64,000 bases of DNA from Pseudomonas paralactis (GTDB taxonomy: Bacteria > Pseudomonadota > Gammaproteobacteria > Pseudomonadales > Pseudomonadaceae). How positions within the stretch are numbered: position 1 is the first letter of the stretch; every line of letters starts with the position of its first letter. Shown here piece by piece: positions 35,023 through 44,264 of the stretch. The notes under the pieces are model-generated. The model was not told the DNA's origin. It was given only the letters and a program-made list of their open reading frames with translations, and did not search any database. The stretch covers positions 620,001 to 684,000 of the forward strand of contig NZ_JYLN01000001.1 in assembly GCF_001439735.1 (NCBI RefSeq), in the 5' to 3' direction. A program made the translations under genes and the position numbers.

Positions 35023-36948
35023 ATGCACGGAAATAGCACGCAGCCAGACATCTCGTTGCTGGAACGCTGGAGCGAGGCACTTGCCACCGCGCAATTTCAA
35101 GCCAGTCACATCAGCCTTGACGCCCTGATCAATACGCTGGCACCCGCCGCCGAACGCAGCTTCCAACGCCTGATCCAGGCATTGTTTCGTGAAAGCCTGC
35201 TCGACCCCAACACCCTCACTTATGACGAACACGGACATTGCTCACTGACATTGCCTTGCCGGGCCCAACTACGTTTTGAACATTTGCGCCCTGGCCGCAT
35301 GGCAAGCTGGGACCTGCGTGGCGAAGTCGTTCTGTTGCGCGAAGGCCAGACCGACCAGAAGATCCAATTCCCATCACAGTTGTTGACGCTGCTTAACGCC
35401 AGCCTCACCTCACCGGCAGACCTGGAAGTGCTCAACCGCCTCAACGTCGAGATCGACGACAGCTTCATCAACGACACCTTGTGCCTCGCCTTCCATGAGC
35501 AATGGACGCTCAAGCTGCATGCGTCCATGGACCCGGTGCATCAAGGCAACTTGCTGAGTCATCTCAAGAACAGTTCAGGCGCTACCAACCCGACATCCGT
35601 GCTTGAGCAGTGGGGAACATTGGGTCACCCGTGGCACCCCAATTACAAGACCAAGCTGGGCCTGAATACCGAGCAGGTCATCAATTATTCGCCGGAATTC
35701 GAAGCACGCTTCCCGGTACTGCTGTGCGCACTGCATCGCCAATTTGCCCATGTCGAAACGTTGGCCGGGACTGCAGATTACTGGCAGTGGTGGAGCAAGC
35801 ACTTTCCACAGGCGGCGCAGCAACTAACCGCGACACTTCACGCACAGGGCCTTGAGGCTGGCGATTATCTGCCGTTGCCTTCCCATCCCTGGCAGGCACG
35901 CCAGGAGCTGCCTCAGCTGTTCGCCGATGCAATCGGCGACAAGCTGCTGGTGCTGACCGATATCGTCGCGTTTACCGCCCACCCCACCATGTCCTTCAGG
36001 ACTGTATTGCCTGAAGGCCGCTGCGATGCGCCCATGGTCAAACTGCCCGTGTCGCTGCGCCTGACCAGCGTGCAGCGCACCGTCTCACCGCGTTCGGCGC
36101 GCATGGGCCCACGGATCAGCCACCTGCTGCTGACCATCCTGGAGCGCGAGCCTGCGATTGGGAAAATCCTCAGCATCGTTCCCGAGCGTATCGGTGTGCA
36201 TTTCAAGCCAATACCGGCCAATGACGAGCACTCCCGCCACCTGGCGGTGCTCTATCGCGACAATCCCCACAGCCAGCTTAAGCCCGGGGAAATGGCCGTG
36301 CCGGTGGGCAGCCTGTTTGCCATTGATCAACACGGCCAGCCGCTGCTGCGCCAATGGGTGCGCCTGAGCCAAGGCCAGGATGACGCGGCGGCTATGCTCG
36401 CGTTTTTCCATGATTACGCGGCGATCAGTGTGCAGGCACTGCTGGGCATGTATTTGCGCTACGGCGTTGCGTTCGAGGCCCATCAGCAGAACTCCTTTAT
36501 GGTCATGGCCGCAGACGGGCAATTGAGCCGCCTGCTGTTGCGCGATTTCGGCGATATCCGTATCGACCGCAAAACCTTGCATGCCCACGGCCTGGACATT
36601 GAACTGCACGACCCGAAGATGACGCTGTACGACGACGCAGGCTTTGTACGGGACAAGCTGCTGCACACCGTATTCATGTGCCACCTGGGGGAGCTGATCC
36701 TGCTCGCTGCGCGCCACTTCGACATCCCCCAGGCGCTGCTCTGGAATGAGCTGTCGGCACAAGTCAGCCAGTGTTTCGACGACCTGCGCGCTCAGGTTGA
36801 ACCGCAACGCTGGGCAGCCGAGCGCGAAGCACTGCTGGAGCAACCGTGGCCGGCCAAATCGTTCATGCGTATGCGCCTGCTGGAGAGTCATGCCGATATC
36901 GTCGGGCGCCTGCCCAACCCCTTGAGTGCGGCCGCCAATGCCGACTAA
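35023..36948 (+). CDS. NRPS-independent siderophore (NIS) synthetase, IucA/IucC family
   Basis: A 641-residue ligase that couples a carboxylate such as citrate to an amine or alcohol via adenylation. The N-terminal IucA/IucC domain includes LPLPSHPWQ (Ser287-His288-Pro289-Trp290), TAHPTMSFRTV, the Lys/Arg pair in VKLPVSLRLTSVQRTVS, and GIGKIL-like PAIGKILSIVPERIGVHF. The C-terminal FhuF-like region has EAHQQNSFMV and RDFGDIRI. It is the only synthetase in the operon, as in rhizoferrin (FslA) and legiobactin (LbtA) loci. ATG 35023 is preferred to the in-frame TTG 35020. The next gene begins inside its last codons (11-base overlap). Confidence 0.93.
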   Translation: MHGNSTQPDISLLERWSEALATAQFQASHISLDALINTLAPAAERSFQRLIQALFRESLLDPNTLTYDEHGHCSLTLPCRAQLRFEHLRPGRMASWDLRGEVVLLREGQTDQKIQFPSQLLTLLNASLTSPADLEVLNRLNVEIDDSFINDTLCLAFHEQWTLKLHASMDPVHQGNLLSHLKNSSGATNPTSVLEQWGTLGHPWHPNYKTKLGLNTEQVINYSPEFEARFPVLLCALHRQFAHVETLAGTADYWQWWSKHFPQAAQQLTATLHAQGLEAGDYLPLPSHPWQARQELPQLFADAIGDKLLVLTDIVAFTAHPTMSFRTVLPEGRCDAPMVKLPVSLRLTSVQRTVSPRSARMGPRISHLLLTILEREPAIGKILSIVPERIGVHFKPIPANDEHSRHLAVLYRDNPHSQLKPGEMAVPVGSLFAIDQHGQPLLRQWVRLSQGQDDAAAMLAFFHDYAAISVQALLGMYLRYGVAFEAHQQNSFMVMAADGQLSRLLLRDFGDIRIDRKTLHAHGLDIELHDPKMTLYDDAGFVRDKLLHTVFMCHLGELILLAARHFDIPQALLWNELSAQVSQCFDDLRAQVEPQRWAAEREALLEQPWPAKSFMRMRLLESHADIVGRLPNPLSAAANAD

Positions 36949-38164
36949 CAACACAGCGCTGCGGCTGCTGGTGGTGATTCAGTTGGTGTCGATGGGGGCG
37001 ATGGAGATGAGCGGACCGTTTTGGCCGCTGCAAATCCAGAAGCTGTTGGGCGTCGCCAATGCCCAGTACACCGGCCTGCTGTCTTCGCTGGTGTATGCCG
37101 GGCCGATGATGGCAGCAATGATCCTCACACCCATGTGGGGGAAACTGGGCGACCGTACCGGCCACAAGCCCATGATCATCCGTGCATTGCTGGCACTGGC
37201 GGTGTGCCAGGCGCTGGCTGCGATAACGCCTGATCCGTGGTGGCTGGTGGTCATCCGCGTGGTGCAAGGTGCGTTGGCCGGCTTCATTGCAGCTGCCCAA
37301 GCCTACGCACTGGCCTGCTGCGGCGAGGGTGGGCGCGGTCACATTCTTGCGCGGCTGCAATCAGCCACCGCCGTAGGCTCCCTGGCCGGGCCGGTATTGG
37401 GCGGCTGGCTGATGGACATATCCGGTTTCGCATTGCTGTGCTACAGCGCCACCGCCGTCTGCCTGTTGTGCGCGATAATCAGCACGTTCTTGCCCAGCGA
37501 TTCACCTCGCTCCAGACCCGCCCGCCCGTCGAAGCCTGTCGCACTGCCCAAAGGCTGGCTTGGCGCGATGTTGGGAATCATCGTATTGATCCAGGCAGCC
37601 AGGATGATGCCGCAACCGTTTTACGCTTTATATGTTGCCGAGGTTTTGCAGGCGCCCGCGTGGCTGATCGGCGCCAGCTATGGCGCCAGCGCCTTGACCC
37701 TGGCACTGTCTGCGCCGTTATGGGGCCGCCTGTTCGATCGACATCAGCCAGCGCATACGCTGCGCATCATCGAATGGGTCACCTGGGCCTGCGCCCTCAC
37801 GCTGGCCTGCACGGCGCTGGCCAGTGAATGGTTGGGGTTCATCGCCAGCCGGTTGCTGTGGGGCGTGTGGCAGGGAGCTTTGCTGCCCGTGGCCTACACG
37901 CTGATCGCCAATACCGTCGCGTCCAGCCAGCAGGGTTTTGCCCTGGGCATGGGTAACAGCGCCGCCAAAGCAGGTGCGCTGTGCGGCGCCTTGATAGGCG
38001 GTATCGGCATGGGGTGGGTGGGCCTGGCGCACAGCTTCTGGCTGGTCGCACTGACCTATGCATTGGCCGCCGTGAGTATCCGCGCTATCCGTTCATATAC
38101 GCGAGCGCCTGAGACACCCGATTTTTCTGTCAATACTTCTAATAACTCTGAGACAAACCCATGA
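36938..38164 (+). CDS. MFS transporter, probable siderophore exporter
   Basis: A 408-residue 12-helix major facilitator with the loop 2-3 motif WGKLGDRTGHKPMII, GALAGFIAAAQAYAL, and a second half starting near KGWLGAMLGIIVLIQAARMMPQPFYALYV. The N-terminus shows SMGAMEMSGPFWPLQIQ, a pattern of multidrug/siderophore efflux proteins. Overlap with the NIS synthetase gene upstream and the ATGA overlap with the receptor downstream place it in one translationally coupled operon, so export of the product is the likely job. The ATG at 36938 is preferred to the start 12 bases earlier. Confidence 0.9.
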   Translation: MPTNNTALRLLVVIQLVSMGAMEMSGPFWPLQIQKLLGVANAQYTGLLSSLVYAGPMMAAMILTPMWGKLGDRTGHKPMIIRALLALAVCQALAAITPDPWWLVVIRVVQGALAGFIAAAQAYALACCGEGGRGHILARLQSATAVGSLAGPVLGGWLMDISGFALLCYSATAVCLLCAIISTFLPSDSPRSRPARPSKPVALPKGWLGAMLGIIVLIQAARMMPQPFYALYVAEVLQAPAWLIGASYGASALTLALSAPLWGRLFDRHQPAHTLRIIEWVTWACALTLACTALASEWLGFIASRLLWGVWQGALLPVAYTLIANTVASSQQGFALGMGNSAAKAGALCGALIGGIGMGWVGLAHSFWLVALTYALAAVSIRAIRSYTRAPETPDFSVNTSNNSETNP

Positions 38165-40281
38165 ACAAATCGCAATTGGCCGTTCTGCTGCCGCTTCTCG
38201 GCTCGATGAGTGCGCCCGCCTGGGCCGAACAGACAGAGCCGACGCAAGCAGCGCCAACCAGCCTGCAGCTGCAAGCGACCGTGGTGTCGGCCACGCGCAA
38301 TGAAACCAGCATCGCGCAGATCCCAGGTTCCGTGCAGGTCATCAACGAAGAGCAGATTCGCCAGCAAACCGGCGCAGGGCGTCGGGTCGCGGATATCCTC
38401 GGCCAACTGGTGCCTGGCATTGCGCCGTCCAGCGGCGGCATGAGCAACTTCGGCCAGACGCTTCGCGGGCGTAATACCCTGATCCTGATCGATGGCGTTT
38501 CACAAAACGCCACGCGTGATAACTTCCGTCAGCTCAACAGCGTGGCACCGGAAAGCATCGAGCGCATCGAAGTGATCTCCGGCGCCAGCAGCGTCTACGG
38601 CGCAGGTGCATCGGGTGGCATCATCAACATCATCACCAAACGCAACAACGGTGAGGACCTGGCCTTCAGCAGCAAGATCGGCATGACCGCCGGCAACAAC
38701 TTCAGCCACAAGGGGTTCGCTTACCAGGCGTTCCAAAGCGCCACCGGGCGCAAGGGCCCGCTGGACTGGTATCTGTCGGGCAACACCGTGCAGCGCAACG
38801 ACCAGTTCGACGGTAACGGCAAGCGCATTCCCCAGGATACGTCCCAGGGCAGCAACATGGACACCGACACCTACGACCTGCAAGGTCGCTTCGGCTACGA
38901 GCTTGATGATGACAAGAAGATCAGCCTGTCGCTGCAAGACTACAAAGACGAACAAGACACCCGCTACACCAAGAACCCTCGCATCACCAGCGACGCAGTC
39001 GCCGTAAAAGGCCTGGACCTGAACGATCAACCCTACACCCACAACCAGGCGGTCAACCTCAACTACGCCGACAAGGACTTCTACGGCCAGGGCCTGCAGG
39101 TCGAAAGCTACTGGCGGCGGGCCGATGCACTGTTCTTCCCGGACCTGTCCCGAGGCCGGGCAGGCGTGTCCGACAACAACAGCGTGCAGGATGTCTATGG
39201 CCTGCGTGCGGCGATCGATACGCAGATGCCGGACATCGGCCCGGCAACCGGCAACCTGGTGTGGGGGGCTGACTATGATCATGAAACCTCACGCCAGCGC
39301 GGCGACCAATATCGGGTCAATGGCCTGAACTACAGCAAAACCGGGACCACCTTCGAACTGGGCCCGGACATCGAGACCACCACCAAAGCCATCTTTGGTC
39401 AGCTGTCCTACGACATCAATGACTGGACCTTACGCGGTGGTGTACGTCGCGAGTGGATTGAGAGCGAGGTCTCCGACAGCATCGCCTACGGCGAAATCGT
39501 CCAGACCGGCAACCGCGCCACACTGCCCGGCGGCACGCTCAAATACGATGACACGCTGTATAACCTTGGGGCGGTGTATCACCTGACCGAAAACCAGGAC
39601 GTGTTCGTCAACTTCAGCCAGGGCTTTTCCCTGCCGGATATCCAGCGCTTCCTGCGTGACGTGAACAGCAAATACGATATTCAGGACCTCAATGCCCAGG
39701 CCCTGAAAGTCGACAGCTATGAGCTGGGCTGGCGTGGCGACTGGGACAAGTGGCAGGCCAGTGTCACCGCGTATGAAAACACCTCGGACGTCACGCAGTT
39801 CTACGATGCCAACGACCGTGTATTGCGTCTGATCAACCAGAAAGAACGCGTGCGCGGTGCCGAAACCAGCCTGACCTACAACGTCAACGACCAATGGTCC
39901 GTCGGCGGTACTTACGCTTACGCCAAGGGCGAGACCCAGCAGAACGGCAAATGGATCGACCTGCCCGCCACGCGCATCTCCCCCGCCAAGACCACCGCCT
40001 TTGTGGGCTATCAGCGTGACGACTACAGCCTGCGCTTGCAGGGAATGCGCCTGGCCGATTATGACGCTGCGGCCAAGGACAACAACGGTCGCGATATCCA
40101 GGGCTACACCCTGGTTGATCTGCTGGGCTCGGTACGGCTACCGGTAGGTCGTCTTGAAGGTGCGGTGTACAACCTCACCAACCGCAACTACCAGAACATG
40201 TTCGCCCAGGCCAACGCCCGCGCACCGTACCCGAATGCCGAAGGTCGTACCTTCAGCCTGAGTTACGCAGTGGATTGGTAA
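38161..40281 (+). CDS. TonB-dependent siderophore receptor (IutA-like)
   Basis: A 706-residue outer membrane receptor. Signal peptide ends at PAWA (about residue 22). The TonB box-like ATVVSATRNE precedes the plug domain with NFGQTLRGRNTLILIDGV and SSVYGAGASGGIINIITK. The barrel shares IutA-type landmarks: KVDSYELGWRGDW, TRISPAKTTAFVGYQ, GYTLVDLLGSVRLPVGRLEGAVYN, and a terminal Trp (SYAVDW). IutA takes up aerobactin, a citrate hydroxamate, so the similarity fits a citrate-type product of the linked NIS synthetase. Last gene of the operon, ended by a strong terminator. Confidence 0.93.
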   Translation: MNKSQLAVLLPLLGSMSAPAWAEQTEPTQAAPTSLQLQATVVSATRNETSIAQIPGSVQVINEEQIRQQTGAGRRVADILGQLVPGIAPSSGGMSNFGQTLRGRNTLILIDGVSQNATRDNFRQLNSVAPESIERIEVISGASSVYGAGASGGIINIITKRNNGEDLAFSSKIGMTAGNNFSHKGFAYQAFQSATGRKGPLDWYLSGNTVQRNDQFDGNGKRIPQDTSQGSNMDTDTYDLQGRFGYELDDDKKISLSLQDYKDEQDTRYTKNPRITSDAVAVKGLDLNDQPYTHNQAVNLNYADKDFYGQGLQVESYWRRADALFFPDLSRGRAGVSDNNSVQDVYGLRAAIDTQMPDIGPATGNLVWGADYDHETSRQRGDQYRVNGLNYSKTGTTFELGPDIETTTKAIFGQLSYDINDWTLRGGVRREWIESEVSDSIAYGEIVQTGNRATLPGGTLKYDDTLYNLGAVYHLTENQDVFVNFSQGFSLPDIQRFLRDVNSKYDIQDLNAQALKVDSYELGWRGDWDKWQASVTAYENTSDVTQFYDANDRVLRLINQKERVRGAETSLTYNVNDQWSVGGTYAYAKGETQQNGKWIDLPATRISPAKTTAFVGYQRDDYSLRLQGMRLADYDAAAKDNNGRDIQGYTLVDLLGSVRLPVGRLEGAVYNLTNRNYQNMFAQANARAPYPNAEGRTFSLSYAVDW

Positions 40282-40299
40282 CAGGCTGCACGCTTAAAA

Positions 40300-40330
40300 C
40301 ACAAACCCCGCCTTTTGGCGGGGTTTGTCG
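40300..40330. terminator. Bidirectional terminator after the siderophore receptor
   Basis: ACAAACCCCGCC and GGCGGGGTTTGT form a 12 bp stem around TTTT, with A's before and TCGTTT after. It separates the plus-strand receptor from the minus-strand DUF2058 gene. Confidence 0.88.
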
Positions 40331-40341
40331 TTTCTAACGGC

Positions 40342-40887
40342 TTACCACATCAGATCATCAGGGATCTGGTAGGCGGCGTACGGATCGTCCTCATCCGGCA
40401 CCTGGCTTTCGGTGAGGATGTTGAGCTGCACGATGCGCTCCGGTGCGCGCTCCTGAATCTTCAGCGCCGCCTCCCGCGGGATCACCTCATAACCACCACC
40501 GTGGTGCACGATGGCCAGGGAGCCGTTGCTCAGCTTGTTACGCATCAAGGTGTTGACCGACAGGCGCTTGACCTTCTTGTCATCGACGAAGTTGTAGTAG
40601 TCCTCGGTGGTCAGCTTGGGCAGACGCGAGGTTTCGATCAGTTGCTTGACCTGGGCGGTACGCGCCTTGGCCTCGGCTTTTTCCTGCTGCTGGCGGTTGA
40701 GTTCCTGGTCACGCTTGACCTTCTCGGCGTGTGCCTCAGCGGCCAGGCGTGCCTGGGTATCATCGACTTCGGCCTGGCCCTTGTGGACCAGACGCTGCTG
40801 CTTCTGCTTCTCTTTGCCGACCTGTTTGGCCTGCTTTTGGTTGACCAGACCTGCTTTGAGCAACTGGTCGCGAAGGGAAAGGCTCAT
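40342..40887 (-). CDS. DUF2058 domain-containing protein (YaiL-like)
   Basis: A 181-residue, highly charged cytosolic protein. The N-terminus SLSLRDQLLKAGLVNQKQAKQVGKEKQKQQR is the family signature. A long Lys/Gln/Glu/Ala coiled-coil middle follows, then LTTEDYYNFVDDKKVKRLSVN and VHHGGGYEVIPREAALKIQER. The function is unknown; basic coiled coils of this sort suggest nucleic acid or ribosome contact, which is inference. It starts 25 bases after the mazG stop on the same strand, so the two are probably one operon. Confidence 0.9.
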   Translation of the reverse strand: MSLSLRDQLLKAGLVNQKQAKQVGKEKQKQQRLVHKGQAEVDDTQARLAAEAHAEKVKRDQELNRQQQEKAEAKARTAQVKQLIETSRLPKLTTEDYYNFVDDKKVKRLSVNTLMRNKLSNGSLAIVHHGGGYEVIPREAALKIQERAPERIVQLNILTESQVPDEDDPYAAYQIPDDLMW

Positions 40888-40912
40888 GGTGCTTACTCAC
40901 TTAGGCAGCTGC

Positions 40913-41746
40913 TCAACCGCAGCTGGACACATTCTTTTCCTGGCGTTTGGCTTCGCCCCACAGGGCGTCCAACTCTTCGAGGGTGCAATCTTCTATGGGT
41001 TGGTGCGTATCGCGCAATGCCTGTTCGATAAATCGGAAACGGCGTTCGAACTTGGCATTGGCACCGCGCAGTGCAGTTTCCGGGTCAACCTTGAGGTGAC
41101 GAGCCAGGTTGACGGCGGCAAACAGCAGGTCACCGACTTCATCGGCAATGGCCTGCGGATCGTTATCGGCCATGGCTTCGAGCACTTCATCCAACTCTTC
41201 ACGCACGTTGTCCACCACCGGCAAGGCGGCCGGCCAGTCGAAACCGACCTGGCTGGCGCGCTTTTGCAATTTGGCCGCGCGGGACAACGAGGGTAAGGCG
41301 GTGGGCACATCATCGAGTAGGGAGAGTTGCTCGGGAGCGTCGGACTTTTCTGCGCGCTCCTCAGCTTTGATCTGCTCCCAGCGCTCCTTGACCTGTTCTT
41401 CGCTCAACTGCGGGATATCCAGCGGTGCATACAGGTCGCCGGTGGGAAACACATGGGGATGGCGCCGAATCAGCTTGCGCGTGATGCTGTCGATCACCCC
41501 GGCAAATTCAAAGCGCCCTTCTTCCCGCGCCAGTTGGCTGTAATACACCACCTGGAACAGCAGGTCGCCCAGCTCGCCTTGCAGATGGTCAAAGTCGCCG
41601 CGCTCGATGGCGTCGGCCACTTCATAGGCCTCCTCCAGCGTGTGCGGGACGATGGTCGCGTAGGTTTGCTTGATGTCCCACGGGCAGCCGTACTGCGGGT
41701 CGCGCAGGCGGTTCATCAGGTGCAGCAGGTCTTCGAGTGAATACAT
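40913..41746 (-). CDS. mazG: Nucleoside triphosphate pyrophosphohydrolase MazG
   Basis: Hydrolyses all canonical NTPs to monophosphates and, in E. coli, lowers ppGpp under starvation. 277 residues with two MazG domains. The first has LRDPQYGCPWDIKQTYATIVPHTLEEAYEVADAI and the E-x-x-E...D metal-binding pattern GELGDLLFQVVYYSQLA. The second has VREELDEVLEAMADNDPQAIADEVGDLLFAAVNLARHL. The neighbour relA gene makes ppGpp precursors, so the pairing is functional. A REPIN lies between relA and mazG and may separate their expression. Confidence 0.97.
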   Translation of the reverse strand: MYSLEDLLHLMNRLRDPQYGCPWDIKQTYATIVPHTLEEAYEVADAIERGDFDHLQGELGDLLFQVVYYSQLAREEGRFEFAGVIDSITRKLIRRHPHVFPTGDLYAPLDIPQLSEEQVKERWEQIKAEERAEKSDAPEQLSLLDDVPTALPSLSRAAKLQKRASQVGFDWPAALPVVDNVREELDEVLEAMADNDPQAIADEVGDLLFAAVNLARHLKVDPETALRGANAKFERRFRFIEQALRDTHQPIEDCTLEELDALWGEAKRQEKNVSSCG

Positions 41747-41771
41747 CGTATCTCTTTCCGCTGAAAATCCA

Positions 41772-41860
41772 ATGTGGGAGCTGGCTTGCCTGCGATGCTT
41801 GCGACTCGGTGCTTCAGTTAGACCGAGGTGATGCTATCGCAGGCAAGCCAGCTCCCACAG
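41772..41860. repeat. REPIN (GTGGGAGCTGGCTTGCCTGCG type)
   Basis: GTGGGAGCTGGCTTGCCTGCG and CGCAGGCAAGCCAGCTCCCAC face each other about 45 bases apart. It lies between relA and mazG, within the same-strand gene block, so a processed or attenuated transcript end is possible. Confidence 0.9.
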
Positions 41861-41899
41861 AAAACAACTCCACATGTCAGTCGGCTGTCATCCTGCTAA

Positions 41900-44143
41900 T
41901 CACGGGGTGCGGTTACGCCGGGTCTCGATGATGTTCGGCAACTGGGATATCCGCCCCAGCAAGCGCCCCAGCGCATCCAGCCCCGGAATCTCGATGGTCA
42001 GGGACATCAACGCCGTGTTGTCCTCTTTGTTCGATCGGGTATTGACCGCCAGCACGTTGATCCGCTCGTTGAGCAGCACTTGCGAGACGTCACGCAGCAG
42101 GCCTGAACGGTCGTAGGCACGGATGATGATGTCCACCGGATACGTGAGCACCGGCACCGGCCCCCAGCTGACCTGGATGATCCGCTCCGGCTCGCGCCCG
42201 CCCAGTTGCAGCACCGAGGCGCAGTCCTGGCGGTGAATGCTCACGCCGCGGCCCTGGGTGATATAGCCGACGATGGCGTCGCCCGGCAACGGCTGGCAGC
42301 AGCCGGCCATTTGCGTCATCAGGTTGCCCACGCCCTGGATCTGGATATCGCCGCGCTTGCCCGGTTTGTAGCCGGTGGCTTTGCGCGGGATCAGCTCCAG
42401 CTGTTCGTTGCCGCGCTCCGGCTCGACCAGTTGCTGGGCCAGGTTGACCAGTTGCGCCAGGCGCAGGTCACCGGCACCAAGGGCGGCGAACATGTCTTCG
42501 GCGATCTTCATGTTGGCTTTTTCGGCCAGCTTGTCGAAATCCACCTGAGGCAGGCCCAGGCGCGCCAGTTCGCGTTCGAGCAGGGTCTTGCCGGCGGCAA
42601 CGTTCTGGTCGCGCGCCTGCAGCTTGAACCAGTGGACGATCTTCGCACGCGCCCGCGAAGTGGTGATGTAGCCCAGATTCGGGTTCAGCCAGTCGCGGCT
42701 CGGCGTGCCGTGCTTGCTGGTGATGATCTCGACCTGTTCACCGGTTTGCAGGCTGTAGTTGAGCGGCACGATACGCCCGTTGATCTTGGCGCCGCGGCAG
42801 TTATGCCCGATTTCGGTGTGCACGCGGTAGGCAAAGTCCAGCGGCGTGGCGCCTTTGGGCAAGTCGATGGCGTGGCCGTCAGGCGTGAAGATATAGACCC
42901 GGTCCGGCTCGATATCCACCCGCAGTTGCTCGGCCAGGCCGCCGATGTCGCCGAGTTCTTCGTGCCATTCCAGCACTTGGCGCAACCAGGAGATCTTCTC
43001 TTCGTACTGGTTGGACCCGGCCTTGACGTCGGTGCCCTTGTAGCGCCAGTGCGCACACACCCCCAGCTCGGCTTCTTCGTGCATGGCGTGGGTGCGGATC
43101 TGCACTTCCAGCACCTTGCCTTCAGGGCCGATCACGGCGGTGTGCAGCGAGCGGTAGCCGTTTTCCTTGGGGTTGGCGATGTAGTCGTCGAATTCCTTGG
43201 GGATGTGGCGCCACAGGGTGTGGACGATGCCCAGCGCGGTGTAGCAATCGCGCATTTCCGGCACCAGCACGCGCACCGCCCGCACGTCGTATATCTGGCT
43301 GAAGGCCAGGCCCTTGCGCTGCATTTTGCGCCAGATCGAATAGATGTGCTTGGCGCGGCCGCTGATGTCGGCGTCCACGCCGGTCGCTTGCAGTTCGGAA
43401 CGCAACTGGCCCATCACGTCGCTGATAAAGCGCTCGCGATCCAGGCGCCGTTCGTGCAGCAACGTGGCGATCTGTTTGTATTGGTCCGGTTCCAGGTAGC
43501 GGAAGGACAAATCCTCCAGCTCCCACTTGATGTGGCCGATCCCCAGGCGGTGGGCCAACGGCGCGTAAATGTCGAAAACTTCGCGGGCGACGCGGTTACG
43601 CTTTTCGTCATCGGCGGTCTTCACCGCACGGATCGCGCAGGTACGCTCGGCCAGCTTGATCAGGGCAACGCGCACGTCGTCGACCATCGCCACCAGCATC
43701 TTGCGCAGGTTTTCCACCTGGCCCTGGGTGCCCAGCACCATGGACTGGCGTGGGCTGAGGCTGGCGCTGATGGCGGCCATGCGCAGCACGCCGTCGATCA
43801 GCTTGGCCACCACCGAACCGAAACGCTGACCAACGGTGGCCAACGCAATATGCCCTTCGCGCACGCCGCGATAGAGCACGGCGGCGATCAGCGAATCCTG
43901 GTCCAGTTTGAGATCGGCAAGGATCTCGGCGATTTCCAACCCGGTGCGAAAGCTTGAAGTGCCTTCGGCCCACAGGTTCTTGGCCGCATTGTCTTGCTGC
44001 TCAGACTCACGAGCGAACTCGCAGGCTGCTTTCAAGGCTTCACGGTCCAGTGCCGGGTCGACACTGACGGCATGATCCAGCCATGCCTCCAGATTGATAC
44101 TGCCGTCGGTGTTGATCGGCTGGTGTGCTCTCACCTGTACCAT
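41900..44143 (-). CDS. relA: GTP pyrophosphokinase RelA ((p)ppGpp synthetase I)
   Basis: Ribosome-associated alarmone synthetase of the stringent response, 747 residues. The N-terminal pseudo-hydrolase domain lacks the HD pair (LYRGVREGHI where hydrolases have HD). The synthetase domain shows SGRAKHIYSIWRKMQRKG, YDVRAVRVLV, and GYRSLHT. The acidic EFDD motif (about residues 317-320) is typical of RelA, in contrast to the basic RxKD of SpoT. TGS (HAIDLPKGATPLDFAY), helical, zinc-finger/CC (MAGCCQPLPGD...HRQDC) and ACT domains follow. ATG 44143 gives the standard N-terminus. Confidence 0.97.
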   Translation of the reverse strand: MVQVRAHQPINTDGSINLEAWLDHAVSVDPALDREALKAACEFARESEQQDNAAKNLWAEGTSSFRTGLEIAEILADLKLDQDSLIAAVLYRGVREGHIALATVGQRFGSVVAKLIDGVLRMAAISASLSPRQSMVLGTQGQVENLRKMLVAMVDDVRVALIKLAERTCAIRAVKTADDEKRNRVAREVFDIYAPLAHRLGIGHIKWELEDLSFRYLEPDQYKQIATLLHERRLDRERFISDVMGQLRSELQATGVDADISGRAKHIYSIWRKMQRKGLAFSQIYDVRAVRVLVPEMRDCYTALGIVHTLWRHIPKEFDDYIANPKENGYRSLHTAVIGPEGKVLEVQIRTHAMHEEAELGVCAHWRYKGTDVKAGSNQYEEKISWLRQVLEWHEELGDIGGLAEQLRVDIEPDRVYIFTPDGHAIDLPKGATPLDFAYRVHTEIGHNCRGAKINGRIVPLNYSLQTGEQVEIITSKHGTPSRDWLNPNLGYITTSRARAKIVHWFKLQARDQNVAAGKTLLERELARLGLPQVDFDKLAEKANMKIAEDMFAALGAGDLRLAQLVNLAQQLVEPERGNEQLELIPRKATGYKPGKRGDIQIQGVGNLMTQMAGCCQPLPGDAIVGYITQGRGVSIHRQDCASVLQLGGREPERIIQVSWGPVPVLTYPVDIIIRAYDRSGLLRDVSQVLLNERINVLAVNTRSNKEDNTALMSLTIEIPGLDALGRLLGRISQLPNIIETRRNRTP

Positions 44144-44264
44144 CTTGCTTACCTTCCCTACGACGCACCTTCGATGCGCCAAAATCATCGCCGACTTTTA
44201 CTGCGAGCTCCGTAGCAGTACCAAGGCCTTGGAGAACGCAGGCCAGTCGGATTAAACGGGCATC

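Noticed and set aside
42206..43957. 583-codon plus-strand frame opposite relA
   Set aside because: Antisense shadow of relA; the translation has no recognisable domain and relA on the other strand has every expected motif.
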